From the NCBI GenBank assembly GCA_024275915.1, contig JAJRYG010000010.1, positions 1 through 64,000 on the forward strand: a stretch of 64,000 bases of DNA, given 5' to 3'. The first letter of the stretch is position 1. Each line of letters opens with the position of its first letter. Positions 44,588-54,249 of this stretch are shown piece after piece. This DNA is from Gammaproteobacteria bacterium (GTDB lineage: Bacteria; Pseudomonadota; Gammaproteobacteria; UBA6429; Thiohalophilaceae). Both the position numbers and the translations under genes were made by a program. The notes under the pieces were generated by a model. That model had not been told where the DNA came from. It saw only the letters and a program-made list of their open reading frames with translations, and searched no databases.

Positions 44588-46243
44588 ATGACGATTTCAA
44601 ACGATCCCGGCCCGGCGGGCCTGTGCATTGCCATTGCCCAGCTCAACCTGCTGGTGGGGGATATCCGGGGCAATGTGGAAAAAATCCTCGCCAGCGCCAA
44701 TCGGGCGCGAGACGAACTGGGTGCCGCGGTGGTCATTTTCCCCGAGCTGGCGATCACCGGCTATCCCCCGGAGGATCTGCTGCTGCGTCCGGGCCTGCAC
44801 GAACGGGTGGTGCAAAGCCTGCAGATCCTCAAGGCGGGCGTGAAGGGGATCACCGCCATCATCGGCTATCCGGAAAAAACCGCCGCTGGCGTCTATAACG
44901 CGGCCATCGTTATCCGTGACGGTGAGGTGCTGGCCAATGCACGCAAGAAACACCTGCCTAACTACCAGGTGTTCGACGAAAAGCGCTACTTCCGCCAGGG
45001 CGAGGGCAGCGCCGTGTTCGACACGGCGGGGTGCAGACTGGGGGTTACCCTGTGCGAGGATATCTGGTTTCCCGGGCCGGCCGCCGATGCCGTGGCGCAG
45101 GGTGCCCAGTGTCTGATCAGTCTCAATGCTTCCCCCTACCACATCCGCAAATACCGTGAACGGGAACAGACGGTGGTTCTGCGGGCCCGGGAAAATCACT
45201 GCCCGGTGATCTATGCCAATCTGGTCGGTGGCCAGGACGAGCTGGTGTTCGACGGTGAATCCTTCGTCGTCGATGCCCGGGGTCGGGTTACCCAGCGACT
45301 GGTTTCCTTCGAGGAAGCCCTCGTTCCGGTCTGGTTCGACCGTCAGGCCGACCGGCTCGTTCCCCGCCCCGGGGAATGTCATCCGCAGCTGGAGTGCGAA
45401 GCCAGTGTCTATCAGGCTCTGGTGCTGGGGGTGCGGGATTTTGTCACCAAGAACGGTTTCCGGGGCGTGGTGCTGGGCCTGTCCGGGGGCATCGACTCGG
45501 CCCTGACCCTGGCCATTGCCGTGGATGCACTGGGCCCCCGGCAGGTGGAAGCGGTGATGATGCCGTCGCGCTATACCGCCGGCATGAGTGTGGAGGATGC
45601 CGAGCAGGAAGCACGAACCCTGGGAGTCGACTACCGGGTGATCCCCATCAAAAAGCCCTTCGATGCCTTTGTCGAGGTGCTCAGTGACGAGTTTGCCGGT
45701 CTGGCTGCCGACACCACCGAGGAGAACATCCAGGCCCGTTGCCGTGGCGTGATCCTCATGGCGATTTCCAACAAGAAAGGCAAGATGGTGCTCACCACCG
45801 GCAACAAGAGTGAAATGGCGGTCGGCTATGCTACCTTGTATGGCGACATGGCCGGGGGCTTTGCGGTCATCAAGGATGTCCCCAAGACCCTGGTCTACCT
45901 ACTGGCCGAATACCGCAACCGCCAAGGGCGGGTGATCCCCCAGCGGGTCATCGACCGCCCCCCCTCGGCCGAGCTGGCGCCGGATCAGAGAGACACGGAC
46001 AGCCTGCCGCCCTATGATATCCTCGATGGCATTCTCGAGATGTACGTGGAGCAGGATCATGGCATCGAGGACATCGTCGCTGCCGGCTATGATCGGCAGA
46101 CCGTGGCCCGGGTTGTTGCCATGGTGGATCGCAATGAATACAAGCGCCGTCAGGCACCGCCCGGCATACGCATCACACCGCGCGCCTTCGGTCGTGACCG
46201 GCGTTATCCCATCACCTCGGGGTATGATCGCCAGCGGCGCTGA
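44588..46243 (+). CDS. nadE: Glutamine-dependent NAD+ synthase
   Basis: N-terminal nitrilase-like amidase (FPELAITGYPPEDLLL, CEDIWFP), C-terminal synthetase (VLGLSGGIDSALTLAIAVDALG, KMVLTTGNKSEMAVGYATLYGDMAGGFAVIKDV). Confidence 0.96.
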   Translation: MTISNDPGPAGLCIAIAQLNLLVGDIRGNVEKILASANRARDELGAAVVIFPELAITGYPPEDLLLRPGLHERVVQSLQILKAGVKGITAIIGYPEKTAAGVYNAAIVIRDGEVLANARKKHLPNYQVFDEKRYFRQGEGSAVFDTAGCRLGVTLCEDIWFPGPAADAVAQGAQCLISLNASPYHIRKYREREQTVVLRARENHCPVIYANLVGGQDELVFDGESFVVDARGRVTQRLVSFEEALVPVWFDRQADRLVPRPGECHPQLECEASVYQALVLGVRDFVTKNGFRGVVLGLSGGIDSALTLAIAVDALGPRQVEAVMMPSRYTAGMSVEDAEQEARTLGVDYRVIPIKKPFDAFVEVLSDEFAGLAADTTEENIQARCRGVILMAISNKKGKMVLTTGNKSEMAVGYATLYGDMAGGFAVIKDVPKTLVYLLAEYRNRQGRVIPQRVIDRPPSAELAPDQRDTDSLPPYDILDGILEMYVEQDHGIEDIVAAGYDRQTVARVVAMVDRNEYKRRQAPPGIRITPRAFGRDRRYPITSGYDRQRR

Positions 46244-46312
46244 GGCCGCTGGCAGGGCCATGCTTGTTCATTTGTGCCGCTGGGGGTAAATTGTTCCCCG
46301 GCGCCGAAATGA

Positions 46313-46690
<378 letters not shown>

Positions 46691-46703
46691 GGGCGAGAGC
46701 CGT

Positions 46704-47543
46704 TCAGCTGTCCTGGTTTTCCCTCTCGCTGGCGGGTGTTTTTACCGGCGGGGTAATGATCGGCAATCTGGCCACTTCCCGGGTCACCGCATGATCCGGG
46801 TAGTTGAGTTCGAGGATCCGGTAGGCATCGATGGCCAGCTGGGTCAGGCCCAGCTGGTAATAGGCATTCACCATGGCGCCCAGGGCATCCGGCACCGCAC
46901 GGGTGCCCTGAAAGTTCCGGATGACATACTTGGCCCGGTTGCTCACCGCCACATAGGCGCGACGGCGGACATAATAGTCGATGACAAAAATCTCATGGCG
47001 GGCCAGACTCTCGCGGATATCGGTCATGCGTGCCACGGCTTCAGGGGCATATTTGCTTTTCGGGAAACGTTTGACCAGTTCCTGAAAATACTTGAACGCT
47101 CGTTTGGCCTCACCGGGATCCCGTTCATCGTTGTCCTGTTTGAAAAATCGGTACAGGGCCCCCATTTCCCGGTGACTGGCCAGACCACGCAGGTAATAGG
47201 CATAGTCGACATCCTTGTGGTTGGGATGCAGCTTGATGAAACGCTCGGCGGCCAGAATGGCCGATTCGGGCTCGTTGAACTTGTAATAGGCGTAGGCCAC
47301 TTCCAGCTGGGCCTGTTCGGCATACACGCCGTAGGGATAACGGGATTCCAGGGTTTCGTAATACTCGATGGCCGATTCATACAGGCCGTTGTCGAGCTTG
47401 CGTTTCGCTTCCGCGTACAGTTGATCGACGGGCAGATCCTCGATTTCTGCGTCCAGGCCCCCCTTGCTGGCACAGGCAAACAGGCTGGCGAGCAGCAGGA
47501 TCAGGAGCAGGGGGCGGAGCAAGGCATTCATATTCTGGGACAT
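46704..47543 (-). CDS. bamD: Outer-membrane assembly lipoprotein BamD
   Basis: Lipobox SLFACAS; LYAEAKRKLDNGLYESAIEYYETLESRYPYGVYAEQAQLEVAYAYYKFNEPESAILAAERFIKLHPNH. Confidence 0.95.
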   Translation of the reverse strand: MSQNMNALLRPLLLILLLASLFACASKGGLDAEIEDLPVDQLYAEAKRKLDNGLYESAIEYYETLESRYPYGVYAEQAQLEVAYAYYKFNEPESAILAAERFIKLHPNHKDVDYAYYLRGLASHREMGALYRFFKQDNDERDPGEAKRAFKYFQELVKRFPKSKYAPEAVARMTDIRESLARHEIFVIDYYVRRRAYVAVSNRAKYVIRNFQGTRAVPDALGAMVNAYYQLGLTQLAIDAYRILELNYPDHAVTREVARLPIITPPVKTPASERENQDS

Positions 47544-47663
47544 TATCCGTTACATTTCAGGCTGGCGCCTGTTTCTGGTGCGCAAGTATAGCCTGAATTC
47601 GCGGTATGATGCACCCGCGAGGGTGTTCCGGGCCGGGCAAGGCTGGCCTCACCCCGCGCCCTT

Positions 47664-48713
47664 GTGCAACAATCCATCAAGATACAGGCAAACGACGTGG
47701 TAACAAAAGAATTACAGGCCCAGATTCCCGAATCCTGTGCCGGCATGCGCCTGGATCAGGCGCTGGCAACCGTGTTCAGCGACTATTCCCGTTCGCGCCT
47801 CAGCCAGTGGCTCAAATCCGGCCATGTTCAGGTCAATGGTGAAACCTGGCGCGGGCGCGACAAGGTCTGGGGTGGGGAGCAGGTGAGTGTGCAGGCCAAG
47901 CTGGAAGAGCAGATCAGCTGGCAGGGCGAAGATCTCCCTGTCGACATTCATTTCGAAGATGAACATATCCTGATCATCAACAAACCGGCCAATCTGGTCG
48001 TGCACCCGGCGGCGGGGAATTACACCGGCACCCTGGTCAATGCCCTGTTGCACTACGATCCGTCACTGGCCCGGTTGCCCCGGGCGGGTATCGTTCATCG
48101 CCTCGACAAGGACACCACCGGTCTGATGGTGGTGGCACGCAGCCTGCCTGCGCAGAAATCCCTGGTCGAACAGTTGCAGGTGCACAGTGTGCTGCGCGAG
48201 TATAGTGCCATCGTCACCGGCGTCATGACGGCCGGGGGCACGGTCGATGAGCCGGTGGGCCGCCACTCGGTCAATCGCAAGCGCATGGGCGTGTCACCCA
48301 CCGGCAAACCGGCCATCACCCATTACCGGGTGGTCGAGCGCTACCGGGCGCACAGCCTGATCCGCTGCAAACTGGAAACCGGCCGTACCCACCAGATCCG
48401 TGTGCACATGGCCCACATCCGCTTTCCCCTGGTCGGTGATCCGGTCTACGGTACCCGCCTGAAACTCCCCAAGGCCTGCAGTGAGGCGCTGGCCAGCCAG
48501 TTACGGGGCTTTCATCGCCAGGCCCTGCACGCCGGACGCCTGCGTCTGGCACACCCGGTCAGTGGCAAGACCCTGGAATGGAAAGTCCCCCTGCCCGATG
48601 ACATGGCGGCCCTGCAAACTGCCCTGCAGGACGATGCGCGGGAGGATGACAGTGACGATTACGGTTATGACCATGACGACGGTGTCATCTATGTCTGGGA
48701 TGACGAAGATTGA
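47664..48713 (+). CDS. rluD: 23S rRNA pseudouridine synthase RluD, with acidic C-terminal tail
   Basis: S4 domain, AGIVHRLDKDTTGLMVVARS, GRTHQIRVHMAHIRFPLVGDPVYG; ends DDAREDDSDDYGYDHDDGVIYVWDDED. Divergent from bamD. Start codon uncertain. Confidence 0.94.
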   Translation: MQQSIKIQANDVVTKELQAQIPESCAGMRLDQALATVFSDYSRSRLSQWLKSGHVQVNGETWRGRDKVWGGEQVSVQAKLEEQISWQGEDLPVDIHFEDEHILIINKPANLVVHPAAGNYTGTLVNALLHYDPSLARLPRAGIVHRLDKDTTGLMVVARSLPAQKSLVEQLQVHSVLREYSAIVTGVMTAGGTVDEPVGRHSVNRKRMGVSPTGKPAITHYRVVERYRAHSLIRCKLETGRTHQIRVHMAHIRFPLVGDPVYGTRLKLPKACSEALASQLRGFHRQALHAGRLRLAHPVSGKTLEWKVPLPDDMAALQTALQDDAREDDSDDYGYDHDDGVIYVWDDED

Positions 48714-49447
48714 GCGATGCCCCGGGGATCCAGTGGCAGCGGCCCGACTGGCCGGCACCGGCCAACGTGCAGGCAGGCAGCACGTGCCGGACCGGCGGGG
48801 TGAGCCGGCCACCGTATGATTCCCTGAATCTGGCCCTGCATGTGGGCGATGATCCGGCCCATGTGGCCCATAACCGCCAGCGTCTGGCCCTGCCGGCCGA
48901 GCCCCTGTGGCTGGAGCAAGTGCACAGCCTGAAGGCGGTGGACGCCGGGCGGGATTATGCCTCGCCACCAAAGGCCGATGCCGCCTACAGCCGCCAGGCG
49001 GGACGGATCTGTGCGGTAATGACCGCCGACTGTCTGCCACTGCTCATCTGTGACCGCCAAGGACAGGAGGTGGCGGCCATTCATGCCGGCTGGCGGGGAC
49101 TGCTCGGTGGCATCATCGAGAACACCCTGGCCTGCCTTGTGGCACCGGCCGAAGAGCTGCTGGTGTGGCTGGGGCCCGCCATCGGTCCACAGGCCTACGA
49201 AGTCGGGGAGGAGGTTCGCCAGGCCTTCGTGCAGCATTCGCCACAGGCGGCCGAGGCCTTTGTGGCCGGTCGTGCCGGCCACTGGTGGATGGACATCTAT
49301 GCGCTGGCGCGTCAGCGCCTGGTGGCAAAACACGTCACCTCCATCCATGGCGGGACGCTGTGTACCTTCAGCGACCCTGAGCATTATTATTCTTACCGGC
49401 GTGATGGCGTCACCGGCCGCATGGCCAGTGTCATCTGGTTTGAATGA
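48710..49447 (+). CDS. pgeF: Peptidoglycan editing factor PgeF (laccase-domain/YfiH family)
   Basis: MTADCLPLLICDRQGQEVAAIHAGWRGLLGGIIENTL...LGPAIGPQAYEVGEEVR; overlaps rluD. Confidence 0.93.
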   Translation: MSDAPGIQWQRPDWPAPANVQAGSTCRTGGVSRPPYDSLNLALHVGDDPAHVAHNRQRLALPAEPLWLEQVHSLKAVDAGRDYASPPKADAAYSRQAGRICAVMTADCLPLLICDRQGQEVAAIHAGWRGLLGGIIENTLACLVAPAEELLVWLGPAIGPQAYEVGEEVRQAFVQHSPQAAEAFVAGRAGHWWMDIYALARQRLVAKHVTSIHGGTLCTFSDPEHYYSYRRDGVTGRMASVIWFE

Positions 49448-49476
49448 GCGGCTGAACATGCCGGGCAACCTTGACA

Positions 49477-49588
49477 GGATGTTGAAAAAGCCCCTCCCTC
49501 ATATTTTCAATGACTTGTGGTCATTGAAAATGGCGGCGCTTCCCTGCACCGCACACAGGCTGTCGAATAACGGTATTTTTCAACAGCC
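49477..49588 (+). repeat. Copy B of the MITE-like repeat (ends GGATGTTGAAAAA / TTTTTCAACAGCC), containing an internal 12-bp perfect hairpin
   Basis: Inverted ends, internal ATTTTCAATGAC-ttgtg-GTCATTGAAAAT (49503-49531), and a shared GCACCGCACACAGGCTG core with 2110..2182 (opposite orientation). Confidence 0.75.
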
Positions 49589-49711
49589 GGTTAATTAATC
49601 ACTTGCACCGGACACTTGCCACAGACTCAGTCAGCATGATCCTGCCCGGATCCAGCCTATGACCGGGAAATCAGGTATCATGCGTGGCTTTATGATTTCG
49701 GGGGACAGAAC

Positions 49712-50488
49712 GTGACACTGCTGGGATGGATTATCCTCTTCAGTCTGCTCGGCGGGGTGCTGAGCGTGCTGGCGGCGGCCGTGTTCCTGTTGCTGCCGGA
49801 AGGTCTGCGCACCCGGCTGCTGCCCCATACCATCAGTTTTGCCATCGGGGCCCTGCTTGGCGCTGCCTTCCTGGCCCTGTTGCCCCATGCGCTGGAGGGC
49901 GGTCAGGATTTCCATGCCATCGGCATGACCGTCCTGATTGGCCTGCTGGTATTTTTTCTGCTGGAAAAAATGGTGCTCTGGCGCCACTGTCATGCCGAGC
50001 ATTGCGAGGCCCATGGGCCGGAAGAACACAGCCACGGGGGGCAGGCGGCCGGAACCCTGGTGCTCATCGGCGATGGCCTGCACAATTTTGTCGACGGGGT
50101 GCTGATCACCGCCGCCTTCCTGACCGACATTCATCTGGGCATCGTCACCGCCCTGGCGGTGGCGGCTCATGAAATTCCCCAGGAAGTGGGGGATTTTGCC
50201 ATTCTGCTGCACAGCGGCTTCAGTCGCCTCAAGGCCTTTTTCTACAATATCCTTTCCAGCCTGGCGACGCTGGTGGGCGCACTGCTGGCCTGGTGGAAGC
50301 TGGGTCAGGCCACGGACATCATTCCCTACGTGCTGGCCGTGGCGGCCGCCAGTTTCATCTATATTGCCGTGGCGGATCTCATTCCCGGTCTGCACAAGCG
50401 GGTTCACATTGCCGCGACGGTGCAGCAGGTCGTCCTGATCGTCGCCGGTGTCACGGTGATTTATTTTGCCCATGCCACCCTGCACTGA
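49712..50488 (+). CDS. ZIP-family metal transporter
   Basis: Eight-TM-like protein; LIGDGLHNFVDGVLITAAFLTD and VAAHEIPQEVGDFAILLHSGFS (ZIP metal-site helices); His-rich loop HCHAEHCEAHGPEEHSHGG. GTG start. Confidence 0.93.
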   Translation: MTLLGWIILFSLLGGVLSVLAAAVFLLLPEGLRTRLLPHTISFAIGALLGAAFLALLPHALEGGQDFHAIGMTVLIGLLVFFLLEKMVLWRHCHAEHCEAHGPEEHSHGGQAAGTLVLIGDGLHNFVDGVLITAAFLTDIHLGIVTALAVAAHEIPQEVGDFAILLHSGFSRLKAFFYNILSSLATLVGALLAWWKLGQATDIIPYVLAVAAASFIYIAVADLIPGLHKRVHIAATVQQVVLIVAGVTVIYFAHATLH

Positions 50489-50493
50489 ATGAA

Positions 50494-50682
50494 CCCAATC
50501 GTGGCAAAAATTTTTGGATGCAGGGGTTTTGAGGACAGTATTTTCAGGGGCAAGCGCAGATTTTTCCAATCGCAGCATGGCCCACCGAAATGTGAGGATT
50601 GGAAAAATCGAGCACGACACTGAAAATGCTGGCATGGAAGGCGCTACGCTATCCTGCGCCGAAAATTTATGCAACGATTGGG
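50494..50682. repeat. 189-bp nested imperfect palindrome (MITE/REP-like element of unknown type)
   Basis: Arms pair at three levels: CCCAATCGTGGCAAAAATTTTTGGATGCA / TGCGCCGAAAATTTATGCAACGATTGGG (outer), CAGTATTTTCAG / CTGAAAATGCTG (middle), GATTTTTCCAATC / GATTGGAAAAATC (inner, perfect). Confidence 0.8.
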
Positions 50683-50797
50683 TGAAGCCAACGGGTGACC
50701 AACACAGGGCAAGATCATACTGTCTCATATACGGTTAGTGGCCGGTGCAAGGTGAGTATGCGCTTGCACTGGTGAACAACAGGAAGCGGAGCAAGTT

Positions 50798-51334
50798 ATG
50801 ACGAAAGACAAAATCAACTGGTACATGCTGACCCTGGTGGGCCGGGATCGGCCGGGCATCGTCGCCCATGTGACCTCAGCCCTGTACGAGGGAGGTTGCA
50901 ACCTGGGGGAAACCTCGATGATGCGCCTGGGAGGCAACTTCACCATCATGATGATGGTGCAATGTGACAACAGTAAAACCACCCTGCACGAAGTCATGGA
51001 TGGCGTAGCCGAATCTCTGGGGCTGAAGCTGCATGTCGATCCCATCAAGGCGAAACTGCATGAGCACCGTCAGCCCGATGTGCGGATCTCGGTCTATGGC
51101 GCCGATCGGGCCGGCATCGTGGCCAGGGTCACCGAAACCCTGGCCGAAGCCGGGCTGGACATTCTGGAGCTGGAGTCGGATGTGGCCGGCACCGAAGCGG
51201 CGCCCATCTATATCATGAACATGGAAGGGCATGCGGCCGAAGGCTTCGAGGCCCTGGAGTCGGCCCTGGACATCGTGCGCAGGGAACAGGGGATCGAAGC
51301 CAGTATCAGTCGCATCGAGACCATGGTCGGGTAG
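50798..51334 (+). CDS. gcvR: ACT-domain protein, glycine cleavage system transcriptional repressor GcvR-like
   Basis: Two ACT domains: YMLTLVGRDRPGIVAHVTSALYEGGCNLGETSMMRLGGNFTIMMMV and RISVYGADRAGIVARVTETLAEAGLDILELESDVAGTEAAPIYIMNMEG. Confidence 0.8.
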   Translation: MTKDKINWYMLTLVGRDRPGIVAHVTSALYEGGCNLGETSMMRLGGNFTIMMMVQCDNSKTTLHEVMDGVAESLGLKLHVDPIKAKLHEHRQPDVRISVYGADRAGIVARVTETLAEAGLDILELESDVAGTEAAPIYIMNMEGHAAEGFEALESALDIVRREQGIEASISRIETMVG

Positions 51335-51339
51335 CTGGC

Positions 51340-51843
51340 ATGGCGCTGATGGATATCCTGATCTACCCCGATGACCGGCTCAAGCAGATCTCGGCACCGG
51401 TCGAAAGCTTCGATGATGGTTTGCGGGCGTTTGTGGCCGATTTGGAAGAAACCATGCGCGTGGGTCCCGGTGGTGTGGGCATTGCCGCACCCCAGGTGGG
51501 GCACTTCATCCGTGTGGCCATTGTCGACGTGTCGGCAAAGAAAAAAATCCGCCACCATGGCAGACTGGTCCTGATCAATCCCGAAATCGAGCAGTGGGAA
51601 GGCATGGTCATGGGTCGGGAAGGCTGCATGTCGGTGCCCGACTACACAGGCAACGTGATCCGTGCCGAACGGATCCAGCTCCGGGCCCAGGACGAATTTG
51701 GCCAGTGGCAGGCGTTCGACATGGAAGGCTACGAGGCCCGGGCCGTGCAACATGAACTGGATCATCTCGATGGCCTGCTGTTCCTCGATCGGCTGGTGAG
51801 CAAGCGTCACGATCTGTTCAGCCGCAAGGTCTACAAGAAATGA
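51340..51843 (+). CDS. def: Peptide deformylase
   Basis: GVGIAAPQVG, EGCMSVP, HELDHLDG motifs. Confidence 0.93.
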   Translation: MALMDILIYPDDRLKQISAPVESFDDGLRAFVADLEETMRVGPGGVGIAAPQVGHFIRVAIVDVSAKKKIRHHGRLVLINPEIEQWEGMVMGREGCMSVPDYTGNVIRAERIQLRAQDEFGQWQAFDMEGYEARAVQHELDHLDGLLFLDRLVSKRHDLFSRKVYKK

Positions 51844-52547
51844 GTCCGGCCAGTCTGCTCTTTTTAACTGGACTGGTGCTGGGCCTGGTACTGCTGGCCT
51901 GGGGCTGGCGCCGGCTCTGGCAGGCCGCAGAGCGGGCCAACCGCACCGACTGGGGCAGCAAGTGGCTCAACCGCATCGAGGGTCTGTTCCAGATCCTGCT
52001 GGTGCACTACCATCGCTTCGAATACCAGGAAATTCCCCTGCCCGAGTCGGGCCCGGCGCTGGTGGTGGCCAACCATGTCTCGGGGCTGGATCCCCTGTTG
52101 CTGATTGTCGCCAGTCCCCGGCCGGTGCGCTTCATCATTGCCCAGGAGCAGTATTACCGCTTCGGCCTGCACTGGCTGTTCAAGGCCGGTGGCTGCATTC
52201 CGGTGGACCGCAAGAGCCGGGGTGACGAGGCTTTTCGTGCCGCCCTCGATGCCCTCAATCGGGGTGAAGTGGTGGCCCTGTTTCCCCAGGGCGGGATCCG
52301 GGATCCTGGCACCCCTCCGCCACGGTTGCGCCGGGGCGTGGCGCGACTGGCGCGGCTCAGTGGTGCGCCGGTCTACCCCTGTTACATTTCCGGCATCAAC
52401 CCCCGGGTGCATGGCCATGTGTTGCGCTCGGTGTTTCTGCGCAGCCGGGTGCGACTGGAAACGGCACCGCCGGTCGACTGCGCCGAGCACAAGGAACTGG
52501 ACTGCCTGAAAAAGCTTGCCGAAATCCTCAATAAATCCGAGACTTAG
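51840..52547 (+). CDS. Lysophospholipid (1-acyl-glycerol-3-phosphate) acyltransferase, PlsC-like
   Basis: VVANHVSGLDPLLL (NHxxxxD variant), GGCIPVDRKSRGDEAFRAALDALNRGEVVALFPQGGIRDPG. Confidence 0.88.
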   Translation: MSPASLLFLTGLVLGLVLLAWGWRRLWQAAERANRTDWGSKWLNRIEGLFQILLVHYHRFEYQEIPLPESGPALVVANHVSGLDPLLLIVASPRPVRFIIAQEQYYRFGLHWLFKAGGCIPVDRKSRGDEAFRAALDALNRGEVVALFPQGGIRDPGTPPPRLRRGVARLARLSGAPVYPCYISGINPRVHGHVLRSVFLRSRVRLETAPPVDCAEHKELDCLKKLAEILNKSET

Positions 52548-52591
52548 ACGACAACAAGAGGGAAGACTCACACAGACGCCGGAGGCGTAAC

Positions 52592-54073
52592 ATGGAGTTC
52601 CTGGAAGCGCATTGGGGCATTTTTCTGTTGCTGGCGATCAGTGGGGTCGCCCTGGTGCTGCTGGTGTGGATGTATCTGGTCGACATCACCCAGACCAGCC
52701 ATGCCATTCGCCGCAATTACCCGCTGGTGGGGCGTTTCCGCTATCGCATGGAACGTCTGGGGGAGTATTTTCGCCAGTACTTCTTTGCCCAGGATCGGGA
52801 AGAGCTGCCCTTCAACCGCGCCACCCGGGCCTGGGTCTATCGCACCGCCAAGGGACTCGGCGGCCTGCTGGGTTTCGGCTCCACCAACGACCTGCGCGAA
52901 GCCGGTTCGATCATTTTCGTCAGTGCCGCCTACCCCCTGCTGGAAGAGGAATACCAGATTGCCGAGCCCTTGGTGATTGGCGAGCACTGTGACAAGCCCT
53001 TTGCCGCGCCCAGCATGTTCAATATATCCGGCATGAGCTATGGCGCCCTGTCCAGTGCAGCGGTACGCGCCCTGTCTCACGGAGCGGCCAAAAGTGGCAT
53101 CTGGCTCAACACCGGCGAAGGTGGCATGTCGCCCTATCATCTGGAAGGCGGCTGTGATCTGGTCTACCAGATCGGCACCGCCAAGTACGGTGTGCGAGGC
53201 AGCGAGGGCAACCTGAGTAACGCACGGATGCGCGAGGTCAGTGAATTCGTCAGGGCGTTTGAAATCAAGCTGTCCCAGGGCGCCAAGCCCGGCCGTGGTG
53301 GTGTGCTGCCAGCGGCCAAGGTCACCGAGGAAATCGCCCGCATCCGGGGTATCCCTGCGGGGGTGGTGTCCAGCAGTCCAAACCGCCACAAGGAGTTGAA
53401 GACCAGCGATGATCTGCTCGACATGATCCTGCGCATTCGCGAGGTCACCGGGCGGCCGGTGGGTTTCAAGACGGTGATCGGTTCGGAGCACATGGTCGAA
53501 GAGCTGTGCGAGACCATCGTGCGCCGTGGCCCGGATTCTGCCCCCGATTTCATCACCGTTGACGGCGGCGAAGGTGGCAGCGGTGCCGCCCCCCAGTTAC
53601 TGGCCGACCACGTCGGCCTGCCAATTGCCGAATCCCTGCCTATACTTATCGATACCCTGATGGAATACGGGCTCAAGGATCGGGTTCGGGTCATCGCATC
53701 GGGCAAGCTGGTGTCATCGGCCAGGGCCGCCTGGGCCCTGTGCCTGGGGGCCGACTTCGTGGTCAGTGCCCGGGGGTTCATGTTTGCACTGGGGTGTGTG
53801 CAGTCCCAGCAGTGCCACATGGATACCTGTCCAACAGGGATCACAACCCATGATCGGCGTCGTCAGAAGGGTCTGGTGGTGAGCAAGAAACTGGAACGGG
53901 TGGCCAATTATGCCCACTGGATGAACTATGAAGTCGATGCCCTGGCTCACTCCTGTGGACTGGCCAATGCGCGGGCATTTGCCCGGGAACACATTCGCAT
54001 CGTGCAGGAGCCCGGCCACAGCGTCAGTCTGGCAGAGCTGTATCCTTATCGGGGGGTGAAACACGTGGGTTGA
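52592..54073 (+). CDS. FMN-binding glutamate synthase family protein
   Basis: SFNISGMSYGALSSAAVRALSHGAAKSGIWLNTGEGG...DFITVDGGEGGSGAAPQLLADHVGLPI...QSQQCHMDTCPTGITTHD. N-terminal TM, no GATase domain. Confidence 0.9.
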   Translation: MEFLEAHWGIFLLLAISGVALVLLVWMYLVDITQTSHAIRRNYPLVGRFRYRMERLGEYFRQYFFAQDREELPFNRATRAWVYRTAKGLGGLLGFGSTNDLREAGSIIFVSAAYPLLEEEYQIAEPLVIGEHCDKPFAAPSMFNISGMSYGALSSAAVRALSHGAAKSGIWLNTGEGGMSPYHLEGGCDLVYQIGTAKYGVRGSEGNLSNARMREVSEFVRAFEIKLSQGAKPGRGGVLPAAKVTEEIARIRGIPAGVVSSSPNRHKELKTSDDLLDMILRIREVTGRPVGFKTVIGSEHMVEELCETIVRRGPDSAPDFITVDGGEGGSGAAPQLLADHVGLPIAESLPILIDTLMEYGLKDRVRVIASGKLVSSARAAWALCLGADFVVSARGFMFALGCVQSQQCHMDTCPTGITTHDRRRQKGLVVSKKLERVANYAHWMNYEVDALAHSCGLANARAFAREHIRIVQEPGHSVSLAELYPYRGVKHVG

Positions 54074-54179
54074 TCCGGCCTTGAAGACCTGAGGACAAAT
54101 GCCGTTTTCACCGGTGCCTGAATCTTGACGCCGTGGTTTGCCTGCAGGTCGTGTTCAGTAGCGGAATCGATAAATTTTG

Positions 54180-54208
54180 CTTGAAAGTCGTGCTTTTGTC
54201 CCCATCTA
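54180..54208 (+). promoter_or_regulatory. Sigma32 heat-shock promoter of clpB
   Basis: CTTGAAA (54180-54186) - N13 - CCCCATCTA (54200-54208), 42 bp upstream of clpB. Confidence 0.85.
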
Positions 54209-54249
54209 CAAAACAACAGTAAATTCAGGTATTCAAGGGGAACGCAACC

